64,000 nucleotides of DNA from Gnetum montanum (Eukaryota; Streptophyta; Gnetopsida; Gnetales; Gnetaceae): assembly GCA_015680685.1 (NCBI GenBank), contig MNCI01003644.1, positions 169,202-233,201 of the forward strand, in the 5' to 3' direction. Shown one piece after another: positions 47,514 through 58,900 of the stretch. Numbering within the stretch: position 1 is the stretch's first letter; each line of letters begins with the position of its first letter. The notes under the pieces are model-generated. The model searched no databases, was not told the origin of the DNA, and was given only the letters and a program-made list of their open reading frames with translations. The position numbers were made by a program, and so were the translations under genes.

Positions 47514-49499
47514 CTATGTTCGTAGCACAAGTGGCATTCTTTTGTTGATGTTGTGCTGCTGAAACTTCCTATGTTGTTGGAGGTGACATATGGTGGAGGT
47601 GACTATCAGAATATTGAGGATATGATAGAGGGTGAGAGGTGTGAGGTGGTGATCCTTTAGAAGATGTTCTAGTTGATGATATTTGGGAGAGTGGTAGTAG
47701 CAATTTGAAGTAGAACTAGTTGGGGAAACAAGTTGTTGAACATAGTATCCATATGGGTTCGATTGGTAGTAAGGGTAGGGTTGGTTGGACAATGGCCTCC
47801 CCCACAATTGTGGGTTTTTCCACCACATTGGATGATAGTATTGAGGCTGGTAATAAGTCCCACTAGGATAGTACGATTGGTTGTAGGACTGTCTAAAATT
47901 ACCTTGTGAGAAAGGTAATTTTCTAGGCATTTGCTTTTGTACAAACTTGAGATTTAAAGCAAAAGCCCAATACTCATGTAAATGTAACATGACTGGGCAA
48001 TAGCCCTTTAGATGATCATATATGTAAATTTCACATCCATCATCTTCTTCTATGGTTGAGTCTATAGCCTCTTCTTCTATAGCCATTTTCCCTTTTTGCC
48101 GATAAGTGTTCTTACCGATTTCTTGGTTCTTTTTCCTCCTTTTGTTATGATCAGTTGATTCATTTTGCGTTACTCTCTCCTCTATGTTTTCTACACAAGT
48201 TGTAACTTTCTCATTTATCCATTCTGACATCTTATCTAACCTTGCCTCAAGCTCATTGATGGACTTTTGTATTGATAAGGTTTGTTGGGAAATCACCTCA
48301 TCACGGGCTGCCTCTTTTTTCTCATCATAGATATGGACCCTCTTCTTTTGAAGAGTTGGGTCCTAGTGATATTTCTCAACATTCTCCCATTTACATAGCT
48401 CTTCTTCTTCTTTCTCCAGATGCTTGATTAGCTTTTGGATTTGATGGGTTCCTAGTTCGTATAATTGACCTTGAGCATATATCCCAAGGGTCTCTCTCGT
48501 TTGACTACAAATCCCATCTATGATGTGGAAAAGTTGCTCTTCTTAAGAGAAACCATGACCTGGGCATCTTTTTAGTAGAGAATAGTATCTATCTACGGCC
48601 ATATCCAAGGGTTCATTTTACTCTTATTTCCATCCTTGGATTCATTTCCTTAGATTGGACACCCTCGCATAGGTTTGATATTTCTCACTGAAAAGTTGCA
48701 ACATTGTGGACCATCGATGGATTAAATTTGGTTTCAATGATCTATACCACACTTTGGCTTTGTCTATTAGTCTCCTAGGAAAGAGCTTAAGATTTTTCCA
48801 CCCACTTTCAATGTTCTGTAAGACATAGGCATCATGGAAGGCTTGCAAATAATGTTGTGGATCAAAATTATAGCCTCCCAAAAATTTAGGGATGTTATTT
48901 ATATTACGTCTTTTGATGCAACTTTCCTTTCAATGCCTATGAGGTATTTTAAGTACCTTCATAATCTATGTCATGCTCTTAGTGGCCAACAAGGGTTCAC
49001 TGTCAGCAAACATGTCATGGTGAAAATTTCTATTTCTATCTATCTAATTGTCATGATTTTTTCTATGGTCATTTTGATGTCTTTGATTTTTTCCTTGGTT
49101 TCAATTTCTATTTTTATTTCAACCCCATGGTGGAGCTCAATCTCTATACCTACGTTCATCTTTGTCAGAACTAGACATTGAAGAGGAAGAGAAAGATGAG
49201 GAACTGCAAGAGTTATCATGGATTTTATAGTATTCCCCATGGTCCCCTAATGTATATTTTCTAGGTTTTGAGGAGGTCCTAGGCCTTGAGGCCTTCCTTG
49301 GTTTAGGACTTACTTCATCTCCTCTAGTATTATCTGCCTTAGGTGAATGTAGTCCTTGAGTATAATCAAGGTGGTTATGAACATATGAAACCCCTGCATG
49401 AGGCTGTTCACTTCAATTTTCTTCAATATATATTTCATTAGTTCCCCAATGAATGTTCTCTTCATACAATGCATTATAGTTTCCTTGTGAAAGAGACAT
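47514..49499 (-). pseudogene. gag: gag of element G
   Basis: The minus-strand ATG at 49499 (MSLSQGNYNALYEENIHWG) aligns with the C gag start. A Ser-rich acidic stretch (about 49200), the core DPQHYLQAFHDAYVLQNIES with VWYRSLKPN (48862-48740), and an open C-terminal frame (48296-47514) follow. The last holds CEIYIYDHLKGYCPVMLHL, a C-x6-H-x4-C-x4-H motif (about 48034-47980). The tail is Tyr/Pro/Gln-rich. Few stops; about 660 codons, as in C. Confidence 0.85.
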
Positions 49500-49605
49500 T
49501 AGTGTTAGTTAATGATGTGTGTGATTTAATATTTTTTGAAAGATAAATCATTAATGGGTTTACAGTGATCGTGTATGATATAACTAATCTAGATAACTAG
49601 CACCA

Positions 49606-49623
49606 TCCCCGACAATGGTGCCA
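49606..49623 (-). promoter_or_regulatory. tRNA-Asp primer binding site of element G
   Basis: TCCCCGACAATGGTGCCA differs by three transitions from the tRNA-Asp end. One base separates it from the LTR (49625). The leader beyond it is nearly identical to that of C. Confidence 0.85.
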
Positions 49624-49624
49624 A

Positions 49625-50535
49625 TGATGAGTGACAAGGAACCCCCTACACCAAACCATATGAATCACAAACATTCATACATGATCTGGTCAAATTTTGT
49701 GGATGGGACTAGTTGTGGTATCTAGATCGTTATGCCTTGATCATAGTTCGCTATCTTCCCACTTGGACTAGTGGTAGCTTTGTCATGTATGGTTTAGTCC
49801 AAAGTGAGGCATATGATTCTTGATGTTTTTTCAACCTTATGCTACTCCTAACAACAATAAAGAAATCAATTATTTAACTAATTAGCAATAGAAAGTAAAC
49901 TCTAAACTAGCCTACGAGCGATGAGTGTCCATTCTTAGCTTGCCATACATGTCCTAAACCCACATATCCACTAATGGAATTACCAAACACTATGCTACTG
50001 GGCAAACCAAGTAATAATGCTACCAAGATTACTAAGCAAATAACTATTTACACTCAAAACTGGTCACACTTATTCTACCAATTCATTAATATGCATGGAA
50101 ACGTAAATATTAACTAAGTACATGAAATGTAAATTACATGGAAAGTAAATTTAATCTAAGTCAAAGTGCTGCAATGAATAAGAATCAATCTTGATTTTAT
50201 TTTCATTCATGGAAAGTTTCTACTACATTTCCACTCAAATAAAACACCATACAACTAAATTAGATCCACAGTACAGGCACTCACTAATTATTCTCTAAGA
50301 CTATGGAATAAAACAACAAGATTTCAACTACTTTATTGATCAAAGAATGTCAATACACGGTGGGAGCATGCATATTTATAGATTTTATTGCTAGGCTACA
50401 TCAACGGGCTCCCGTAGATGTAGCAAACGCTACATCGATGCAACCTCGTCGATGGGGCAACACCACGTAAACGAGGCCTGTCAATGAGGCCACGTCAATG
50501 AGGGCCCATCAATGTGACACTTTGATGCTTCATCA
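49625..50535 (-). repeat. 5' LTR of element G (family 3)
   Basis: TGATGAGTGACAAGGAACCCCC to GATGCTTCATCA, 911 bp, collinear with 36010-36896. CATCGATG-type repeats are at about 50400-50520. Confidence 0.9.
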
Positions 50536-50540
50536 CTCAT

Positions 50541-53304
50541 AATGGAAGGATTCTTTCCAGTGGTCTAAGATTTTCCATTTGGAAAATTAAAATTCATACT
50601 ACCAAAGATAAGCTACTGGCAAGATGTTACTTCATGACTAATGGTTGAAGCTTGTGGGGAATGCACAATGGGAAATGATTGTTGTAAATCAAGTGTCACA
50701 ACAATAAGGGATGTCATTTTCTCTAACAATTTCTTCATGTGCATTTGATGGTGGTCATTGTTACTACATATCTGCAAGTTCTAAATCATTTGAGTTTGTC
50801 CATTTATAGGGGTTCATTACCCACATTGGGTAGGAAATCAAAATGTGCTCATGCTCCATACAAATCTTGTAGATGTTAAAAAATTTCTCAAAGTCAACGT
50901 GTTGGAGAAAGATGTCAGGAGTATCCTCTAAATTGATTTGTTAAACAAGCTCTGCATCCTCCTTCATGTGGATGCACATACAAGCTACAAGTCTTGAAAA
51001 ATCTTTGAGAGTATGATTGTCAATTGGGAGAAGGTAACTAAAGCATCCCACAAGGCTACTTAGGACACCTTTAGATCAAAATTCAAGAATTAGGTCTAGA
51101 AGATGAATCTAGATCATGAAACATTTCACTGTTATGACTATGCAAGGTTTCTCTTACTATGTAGGAAGGAAACTGGGCTTTCATTTTTCTACTTACATGT
51201 TAACATGTTCTACTCACCAAGAAATTTTGACTATGAATGTATTCATGTCAAATTTGAATGCAAAGTTAAAGAAGAGGGCATTACCTTGAAGGGGATCAAT
51301 TTTGACTACCATCACTAGTAATGCACATCTTATCTAGTTTTGCATGTCACCAAAAGGTGGTGCCTACCCAAAATAAGTGCCTATTAGTGTATTCTGAAGT
51401 GTTGCTATTGTTTGGTCAAAGCTTTTTCTAAGATGCTAATCTTGAAATCCTCTTATCATTTTCTCTAGTACAAAATCAATGTCTTTCTTCAAATCAACTT
51501 TTTTTACCTTAACTCGATGCAAATCCTTAAGCACCTTTACAAAAGAGAAGCCCCCTTATCATTTGGCCAATGAGAGTTGATCCCTTTGGTAGCTCTAATG
51601 TCCATGTGCCACAACAACAACCATAGTCCTACCACAAACCATTGCACTAGGAAAATGCAAACATAGAGCAAAACCCTTTTAACCTTCCTAATTTTGTTAA
51701 AGCACTTGATTCTATTATGAGAGGACATTTTTGCTAAAAATAAGTAATTTAGATCTACTTAATGCCACTTAATATTTATGTAGAGAAATAATTTGGAATT
51801 AAAAAATGATAAAACTACACACCCTTATTAGTTTTTCCAATATATAAGTAAAGCAAGACTTTCCCCTTTTACCAGTATTGTTCAACAATTTTTTAATGAA
51901 TAAATAAAAGATTGAATTAAATAAATACCTAAAAATTATCCTATTAAAGTGGTTTAGTCATGGATAGGATTTTTGACGGTGCTTGTCTAGGCATGCTTTC
52001 ATTTAGGCCTTTATCTTATTGGATAATGTTATTTGAAACCATCATAATTTCATTTTGCTCAAGTGAGTGGCTTGTCGAACTAGTAGTAAGACTACATGAC
52101 TTATGTTCAAGAGTGTCTAAGTGTTTATGTTACCAATTGTAAGAAATATAAATATTTGGAAGTAGAATTCTCCTAAAATTCTAAGTGAAAGCATTGTATA
52201 TCGTAACAAGTTGGAAATGGCTAAAAGACTTTATATACAATGAAGAATAGACATAGCAATCAAAATATTTGAACTTAAACAATTTAAATCATACCAAATG
52301 ATTATGGTATATCTTCATCAATTATAATCTACAAATGAGCCTACTAAGTTTTAGGTTAGGGCAATGCTACCAATGAACTACAAATGCTACTATGGTTAAT
52401 GGAAAACAATTTGACTATAATCACTACACTGAGCTTTTCTTTATGGATGTGTAGTGTGGGATCCTAGTCTTGATTTAAAATTGTGCAAAAAATTGAAAAA
52501 CTTTTAAAAATGGTTTTAAAAAATGAATTGAAGAAAATTCAAGTCTTGCATGTAATACTTTTATTTATTACTAATGAAAGCTAAAGTAATGTATCAATAG
52601 TTAACATTATATGTGAATGATAAAAATAGTAATTATATCTTAGGAGACCTTCAAGAATGTAGGAATTTTTTCACTTGATTCTAGAACTCATCTTATTATC
52701 ATTGAAACAAATTTAATATAGATGACTACACTACATACACCTTGCTATGCACATAGACACATGTACTAACAATGACATGCACATAGATATTGTAATCATA
52801 GTACTCATACCAGTAGATTCTCCTTGTCCAATTCCTAAGGATGTCTGGTTGGGCTCTAAGGTTTAGGATAGGGTAGTTATAGAATGAATTCTACTAAAAA
52901 CATATTAATCTTAATCCTAATCCTAAATGGTCTTTTCTAAAACTCAAGTCAATCAACTCCCAAAAAGCTAAGTCCAACATAAGGTTTATCCTCTCACATG
53001 TATGTTAAAAATGAAATAATAAGAACTTTTCAACTCATCCTCATTACAAAATAGCTAAAATAGAAACTTTGAATTAACTAATCAAAATGTCTAAATCTAA
53101 CACTACAAACCCAAATTGCAACATCTAATGCAAGCTTAAACCATAAACTAACAACAAGTAACATATCTAATAATCAAGTAACTTACCTAATAAATAAAAC
53201 TTACCAATTTATAATTTATACACATAGGCCCAAAAGAAAAAAAAACATGATAAAAATAACTACTAACATGACCCCCTAATCTACATATATATAAGACAAA
53301 AATG
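50541..53304. other. AT-rich unassigned DNA
   Basis: Short ORFs (for example 51103-51318 plus and 51728-51537 minus) show no motif I recognise. After 51780 the stretch is very AT-rich with no coding signal. Confidence 0.4.
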
Positions 53305-53315
53305 TAATCTACATA

Positions 53316-53558
53316 ACAATGAGGTGTTAGCCTAGTGGTAAGACTTTTAATGTAAAAGCTTTAAGTTACAAGTTTAATTTTGATGGACATTGCTAAGTTA
53401 TAAAAGTTCTAATTGAACTATATATCTTGGGGTGTACTTATATTGCAATTATTTCAAGGTTCCAACAAACCCCTCATCCTCATCTTCCATACATACATAC
53501 ATACATAGATATATGTATGTATGTATGTATTATATATATATACGTATGTATGTATGTA
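53316..53558 (+). mobile_element. tRNA-derived SINE with microsatellite tail, 11-bp TSD
   Basis: The SINE body is about 53316-53474 (A box TTAGCCTAGTGGT; 3' end GTTCCAACAAACCCC). It is followed by a short spacer and an (ATAC)n/(GTAT)n tract (53489-53558). The 11-mer TAATCTACATA flanks the whole unit (53305-53315 and 53559-53569). The tract may have grown from the SINE's 3' tail. Confidence 0.82.
53489..53558. repeat. Tetranucleotide microsatellite, self-complementary
   Basis: (CATA)n is followed by GATATATGTATGTATGTATG, a TA run and a second (TATG)n. The halves are complementary and could pair as a hairpin. Confidence 0.9.
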
Positions 53559-53712
53559 TAATCTACATAGTACATCATAAGACCTCAATTCTATAAGTAA
53601 ATTACTTTAACATAAAATATCTAAACTAACTACACTAACCATACAAATATAAAATACATAAAAATACTATTCACAAACACAAGCTAACCATCATAATATA
53701 ATACATAACAAT

Positions 53713-53857
53713 AATGAGGTGTTAGCCTAGTGGTACGAGTCTTGACCTAATAACCCTAAGTCAGAGGTTCAATTCCACTAGGTAGCACTAAATTATAAAC
53801 TTCTATAAAATCTTAGGGTGTACCTATGTTTCAATTATTCTAGATTTCAACACTCCC
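53713..53857 (+). mobile_element. tRNA-derived SINE, 145 bp, 21-bp TSD
   Basis: The best preserved copy, with A box TTAGCCTAGTGGT (53721-53733), B box GAGGTTCAATTCC (53764-53776) and 3' end TTTCAACACTCCC. The flanks at 53692-53712 and 53858-53878 match at 20 of 21 bases (CATAATATAATACATAACAAT; T/G difference). This defines the SINE ends exactly. Confidence 0.92.
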
Positions 53858-53878
53858 CATAATAGAATACATAACAAT

Positions 53879-54076
53879 TCTCTAAAAATAAAACATAATC
53901 CATATCACCATAACAAGAATAATATACATATACTTGTCAAAGTGATACCCCAAGTACTCTTTTATGCAAAGGCATAATGTACGTCATAAAGCATAAATAA
54001 GGTATATGATACAAAAATTCTTTTTATTATATTCAAAGACCCTTAAGATCTATTAGACAAGAGAAATATACATGGT
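53879..54076. other. AT-rich spacer, nothing recognised
   Basis: No ORF, repeat or element end seen. Confidence 0.4.
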
Positions 54077-54436
54077 CTATGTAGTAAACACTTCATTAAT
54101 AAAGTTACCAAGTTTCCTTGATGCTATATCAAAAAGCTTAATCAAACTACTAGCTATAATTTTCCATTTGTGACAACTTTGCACAAGAACAAGATATTCC
54201 AAGAATGTGTGATGCTCATCTTCAATTACTCTTTGATTACATAAAAGATAGGTTCTCTCTTCTCTTGTAATTTGGACCCATCTTCCAGTTTCAATTCTAA
54301 AATAATAGGAGCTTAATCTTGCTTGATTGATTTGATAGCCTAGGTGATAAGATATAGGAGCAAATAAATAAGTTTTTATTTTATTTTTTGTTGATGCCTC
54401 CTCCAATGTTGTCTAGGTAAAAAAAAAATTTTCTTG
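54077..54436 (-). pseudogene. C-terminal remnant of a non-LTR retrotransposon RT protein (Cys-His-like tail)
   Basis: A 109-codon open frame on minus contains ARLSSYYFRIETGRW, ITREERTYLLCNQ and IEDEHHTFLEYLV. This order (RLSS...IE.GRW....REER.C..C....EDE.H) is the tail that follows RT in some non-LTR retrotransposons; the Cys pattern is partly eroded. It is distinct from the L1-like LINE in the window. It ends near the left edge of element F and could continue at 63115-63330, where a minus frame reads EEMIRLKKRNIEMDILHC, but that link is weak. Confidence 0.55.
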
Positions 54437-54441
54437 CTGGG

Positions 54442-55315
54442 TGATGAGTGGCGAGGTACCCCTACGCTCAACCATACGAATACAAGCGTTTCACGCACGA
54501 TCCAGTTGAATTCCAAGGACTAAGTGCCTATGCACCTTTGTGGAACAAAGATGAGTTGGTTGATCGTTGTCTTCCCAAACCTAATTGTATGTCACAATTG
54601 TATGGTTAAGTAAGTTTGAGGCATATGATTTTTATAGCTTTTATATTTTTATGTCATGTTGCTAATAAGGGAGGAGAGAGAGAGATAACTAAGTGACTAA
54701 TTTAACTTAACTACTAATTAACTAGGCTTTAAACTAATCTTAACACCAGTATTCATTCTCACTTGCCGTACACATCTTGAACCAACACAACACTACTAGG
54801 ATTACCAAACACTAATCATTACTAGGTTACCAAGTATTACACGCATGCTCGAAGTGATCGTACTATGTGTGCTAATAATAGAAATGTAAAGTGCATAAAA
54901 TAAAATAAAATAATAAAATAAAATAAATGTAAAAGAAAATAAATAAAGGAAATGAGTAAGAAAACAAATCTAGGGTGCTGCAAGAATGAATCCAAGAGCT
55001 CGTCTTTATTGCCGTACACAAGGTGTGCTCAGGTACATAATGCTTGAATAAAGATCCATCCACACTTAGACCTCCTACTAAGGACACTTGGAAAATACTC
55101 TAACTTGACTCCTAAAAGACTTCCCTTGAAATAATTCCTTCCAAGGCTTCCTCCCAAATTGTGTGCCTTAGCATTGTATTTATAGGCTTGGGAGCAACTA
55201 CTCTAATAATTAGAAAAACTGCCACTCTAATTTTAGAGAAACTACCACTCTAATTTTAGAGAAAAACTACCACTCTAATAATTAGAATAAACCGCTAGAG
55301 TAACTACTCTCATCA
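54442..55315 (-). repeat. 3' LTR of element F, with tandem expansion in U3
   Basis: TGATGAGTGGCGAGGTACCCC to TACTCTCATCA, 874 bp against 792 for the partner. The extra length is three to four repeats of a unit like AAACTACCACTCTAATTTTAGAG (55200-55290). The reverse TATA box is GTATTTATAGG near 55168. Confidence 0.9.
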
Positions 55316-57240
55316 TGCCCCCACAACTAAATGAAAACTCGTCCTTGAGTTCCTTACAAAATATTGGGAAGGTATGGGATTATTGACTAATTGACAACTG
55401 ATGGTGGAATGGGATGAGAGACTCAACATGCCCAGTGAATGGATCAATAAGCATATTACAACATTAGTGTTCATGACCATTGTGGTGAACACTCATACAT
55501 AAATGACATCCAAGCCTTTATTTGGTAGCTTGTAGAGAAAAAGAGAAAGAAAATGAAGTGTGTTGCCGCCAATGCTAAGATTGCACCTTCCATTATTTAT
55601 CCATAGCCACGCCACCATACTTGCTCCTTTCGTAAATGCTCTAGTTCTAATCCATCCTGAGTGCTTCCTCCAAGCCCAGTCCATTGTTTGTATGATCATC
55701 ATCTGCACACACAACACAGTCACAAATAAGCAAGGATAGATAAACCACAATGCAGTGGATACCTTGCCTCGATATGAAGTGCATTGGCTAAGTTGTGGTT
55801 ATGGCATAAACTGGTTCAGAGATTTATCATAGGTGACTACCCAAGGTGTAGGGGTTAGGTGAATACAAAATGGAGAAAATTAAAAAATTTGTGCCAGGGC
55901 CCCCACGACTAAGAGCGAACCTCTAGTAGCTATAAGATGGAAAAATATGAGGAATAAGAAAGATGGGAAAAAATATCAATGGAAATGCCAATAAAATGGA
56001 TGTCATGGATGGGGATGAAATAAGAAATGATTAATTGTAGGAAATTTTTAAGAGAAAGAAGTTAATAATTGCACCAAAAAGAAATGCCAGTGGGTCCTCC
56101 CCAAAGTAGGCTCATGCCTTTTATGCCCTGACAAACCCACAAACCAAAGAGTCCGTAGGCTCTAGGAATGTCATTTGGAAGCAAGAGTTAAAAACTTACC
56201 AACAAGAATTCACCAAGGAAAAACATTGCATCAACCTAGAATGGACTAATGATAAAACTAACAATGGGTGGAAAATGGAAAGAAATATGGAGAAGAGAGA
56301 ATGGAATGGAATCCTAAGAACAAGGTTGTGTAAAGCCCCTTGTGTATTTTATGGTTAATGTGACTACGTAAAACTCATCCCAAATCTAGACTCAAACAAA
56401 CCACATCCAATGACCTCACATCAACAAACTTGACCAATCCATCCACTTGAAGCAACAAGAATGCTTCCACAAAGAGTCACCACCATTCCGAGGACAGTGA
56501 GATGGAGAAGTAGGAAGTGAGAAAGGGCCTTAATTAGAGAGAACCTTTAGGCATGGGTAACATGTCTTTCTAGTTCCATAACCAATGCTTATAGCCCATA
56601 TTTCTTTATTATGTCTAAGGGGTGTGATTTGAATTCTCACTCTCTTTTTTTTTTTTTTTTTGTGTGAGAACCACATCATGCAAAGACTTATTTTTATTCA
56701 CTCGGCTTCCTGATTTTTGAACAATGTCAAAATGGTGGAAAACCTAAGAAAAAGTATCCAAGCACCCAAGAGAATGGCCAGCACAAATGCATCGAATCCC
56801 CTTGAAGTCACAACCTTTTCATCCTTTGAGTCTTTCCTTGGTTTGAAAAATACCTAGCCATAAATTCATTAAAAGTTTACTTAGAAAAAAAGGGATTGTA
56901 TAGTTCCAAGCCAAAGAAGACCATAGAGTTGTATGGATGAGTGGACGGCATGGGCTCATTGCCTATTTTACCAAAAGAACCATACCTTAATATTAGCATC
57001 ATAATTCAAAGGTAAAAACCAAACACTAGCAATCAATATGATATAATTCAATCCACCATCATGAGCACTTATTGGATGACGAATAAAAGTAAATTAAGCA
57101 AATAAAGAAATAGTAAAAACATGAATGATGGTGCAAAAAAAAATAAGAAAAGTTGAAAGAATGTGTAAAACAAAAGATTTGTAAAAAAAATGTGTAAAAC
57201 AAAAATTCAAAAACAACAGAGGACCTCGAATGGTTAGCAT
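55316..57240 (-). other. PPT, PPT-like copy 2 and 3' UTR of element F
   Basis: PPT TGCCCCCACAACTAA (55316-55330); copy 2 GGGCCCCCACGACTAA (55898-55912); the 'gtgggtcctccccaaagtaggctc' block (56093-56114); the 'catgggtaacatgtctttctag' block (about 56552); poly(T) at 56645-56660; A-rich tracts (57090-57215). No gene. Confidence 0.8.
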
Positions 57241-57248
57241 AGGTGGCC

Positions 57249-57264
57249 ATCTCCCCCACGACTA
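57249..57264 (-). promoter_or_regulatory. PPT-like motif copy 1 of element F
   Basis: ATCTCCCCCACGACTA, the complement of TAGTCGTGGGGGAGAT. It is the same motif and context as D 43334-43350. Confidence 0.65.
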
Positions 57265-57895
57265 AGTTGGAAGGAGGAGATCTGAAATAGTGAGCAAGGT
57301 TTTCCATCAACAGAGGTAGCATGTGTACTGGATGTCCTAAGCTCATGGAAAGGTTTGGTTTGTTGCACGTTGACCAACAGTTTCTTGTCTAGGCTATTAG
57401 GTTTGTATATTGTCATGGCCCCTGAAGAAAAGTTGCATAAACAATATAAGGTCCTTCCCACAGAGTTTGAAATTTAGTATGTTGTGGCACATGTGTGGGA
57501 TTCTAGTAGAGAACCTTATCTCCCGATTGATATTTAACTTTCCTAATCCTTAGGTCATGATGTTGTTTATTGAATGCCTTGTGTAACTCGTTAGATGACA
57601 GGGCAGCTAGTCAGTTTTCATCTAGCAAGTTAAGGGTTACTAACCATTTTTTTTGTGCTAGATCAAGGTCAAGGTTGGGGTCACATGCCATAGATAGTGT
57701 ACGGAGCTCAATTTGAATGGCAAGTGTTGGTAATTTACCGTACACTAACCCATAGGGAGAGTAGCCTGTAGGGAGTTTCAATGTGAAGCAGTATGCCCAA
57801 AGAGCATTGTTCAGTTTAGTGCTCCAATCTCGCCTAAACTTGCTAACAGTTCTTGTCAATATCTTCGTAATCTCCCTATTGTTGGAAACCTTTGA
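57265..57895 (-). pseudogene. Integrase C-terminal tail of element F, fused to RT
   Basis: On minus, NNREITKILTR, KFRRDWSTKLNNALWAY and GYSPYGLVYGKLP (57890-57710) are followed by a DEN-LAAL segment and a tail to about 57265. This equals A from about 6160 on. The catalytic core with its first two acidic residues is missing, so no integrase activity is possible. The frame is continuous with RT upstream. Confidence 0.83.
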
Positions 57896-58880
57896 AAAGT
57901 TCTCAATAAATCTCCTATAGTAGCTAGTATGTCCAAGGAATGATCAAATATCTTTGATAGTTTCTGGTTGATGGGTAATTCCTTGGATAACTTTGATTTT
58001 CTCAGGGTCTACCTCTATCCCTATGTGTGAGATTTTGTGCCCTAGAACTATGCCCTCTTGGACCATCAAATGGCTTTTCTAACAATTGAGCCTCAAATTG
58101 GTTTCTACATATCTTTTTAACATTTGCTCTAACTGGTCCAAGGCTTGATCAAGGTTTGCCCCATAAGTGGAGAAGTCGTCCATAAAGACCTCCACACCAT
58201 TTTCTATCTGCTATTGGAATATCCTTAGAACTAGTCGTTGAAATGCTGCAGGGGCATTGCACAAGCCAAATGGCATCTGTTTGTGTGCAAACATTCCCCA
58301 AGGATTGGTGAACGTAGTCTTGGCTTGGTTTTCTGGGGCTATTTGTATTTGATTATATCCATTATATCCATCCAGAAAACTGTAATAGCAATGCCCTACG
58401 ATGGTGTCTAAGACTTGGTCAACAAATGGCAATGGAAAGTGATCTTTGAATGGTGCCATATTTAGTAGCCTGAAATCTATGCACACCCTCCATTTGCCTT
58501 CCTTTTTAGGCACAATAACTAAGGGGCTAACCCATTCGCTATCAGCAATGTGGTATATGAACCTAGCCTTGAGAAGCTATTCAATTTCTTCCTTAACTAC
58601 TTGCTTTAGCTTAGGGTTCAATCACCTCTGCGGTTGTCTTTAAGGCTTCATGGAGGGGTCAATGTAAATTCTATGTTGGCATATCCTAGGATCTATTCTA
58701 GTTAATTTGAGATATGACAAAGTGAAGGCTTTCGACCATCTATTGATTACCTTCAGGAGCTCTTCTTTCTGTTGAGAAGCAAGTTTAGCGTTGATAATTA
58801 CCAGTTTTCCATTTTTAAGGAACATGTATTCCATACTAGTGAGCAATGGTTTTAGCTTAAGGGGCTCCTACTTAAATTTC
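57896..58880 (-). pseudogene. pol: Reverse transcriptase of element F
   Basis: Best RT in the window: KWRVCIDFRLLNMAPFKDHF (58495-58430), FLDGYNGYNQIQI (about 58372-58335), MPFGLCNAPAAFQ (about 58278) and the catalytic FMDDFSTYG (about 58190) are intact. The thumb-like HKISHIGIEVDPEKI and the connection SYYRRFIENFSK follow, then an immediate join to the IN tail at about 57895. About five stops are visible, so it is not translatable as is. Confidence 0.9.
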
Positions 58881-58900
58881 TCAGGGATTTCCAACTTCCC

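Larger units (their letters stand above)
36010..50535 (-). mobile_element. Element G: non-autonomous Athila-like element carrying two nested insertions
   Basis: LTRs lie at 36010-36896 (3') and 49625-50535 (5'). The flanks are CTCAA (36005-36009) and CTCAT (50536-50540), a TSD with one mismatch. The internal order on minus is PBS, gag, linker, 3' UTR and PPT. No protease, RT, RH or IN is seen. Removing D and the solo LTR leaves about 6.9 kb. Its LTRs form a third family with CATCGATG-type palindromes in U3. Confidence 0.9.

Noticed and set aside
51103-51318. 71-codon ORF as a small host gene
   Set aside because: There is no motif, no nearby exon-like frame and no similarity I can name.
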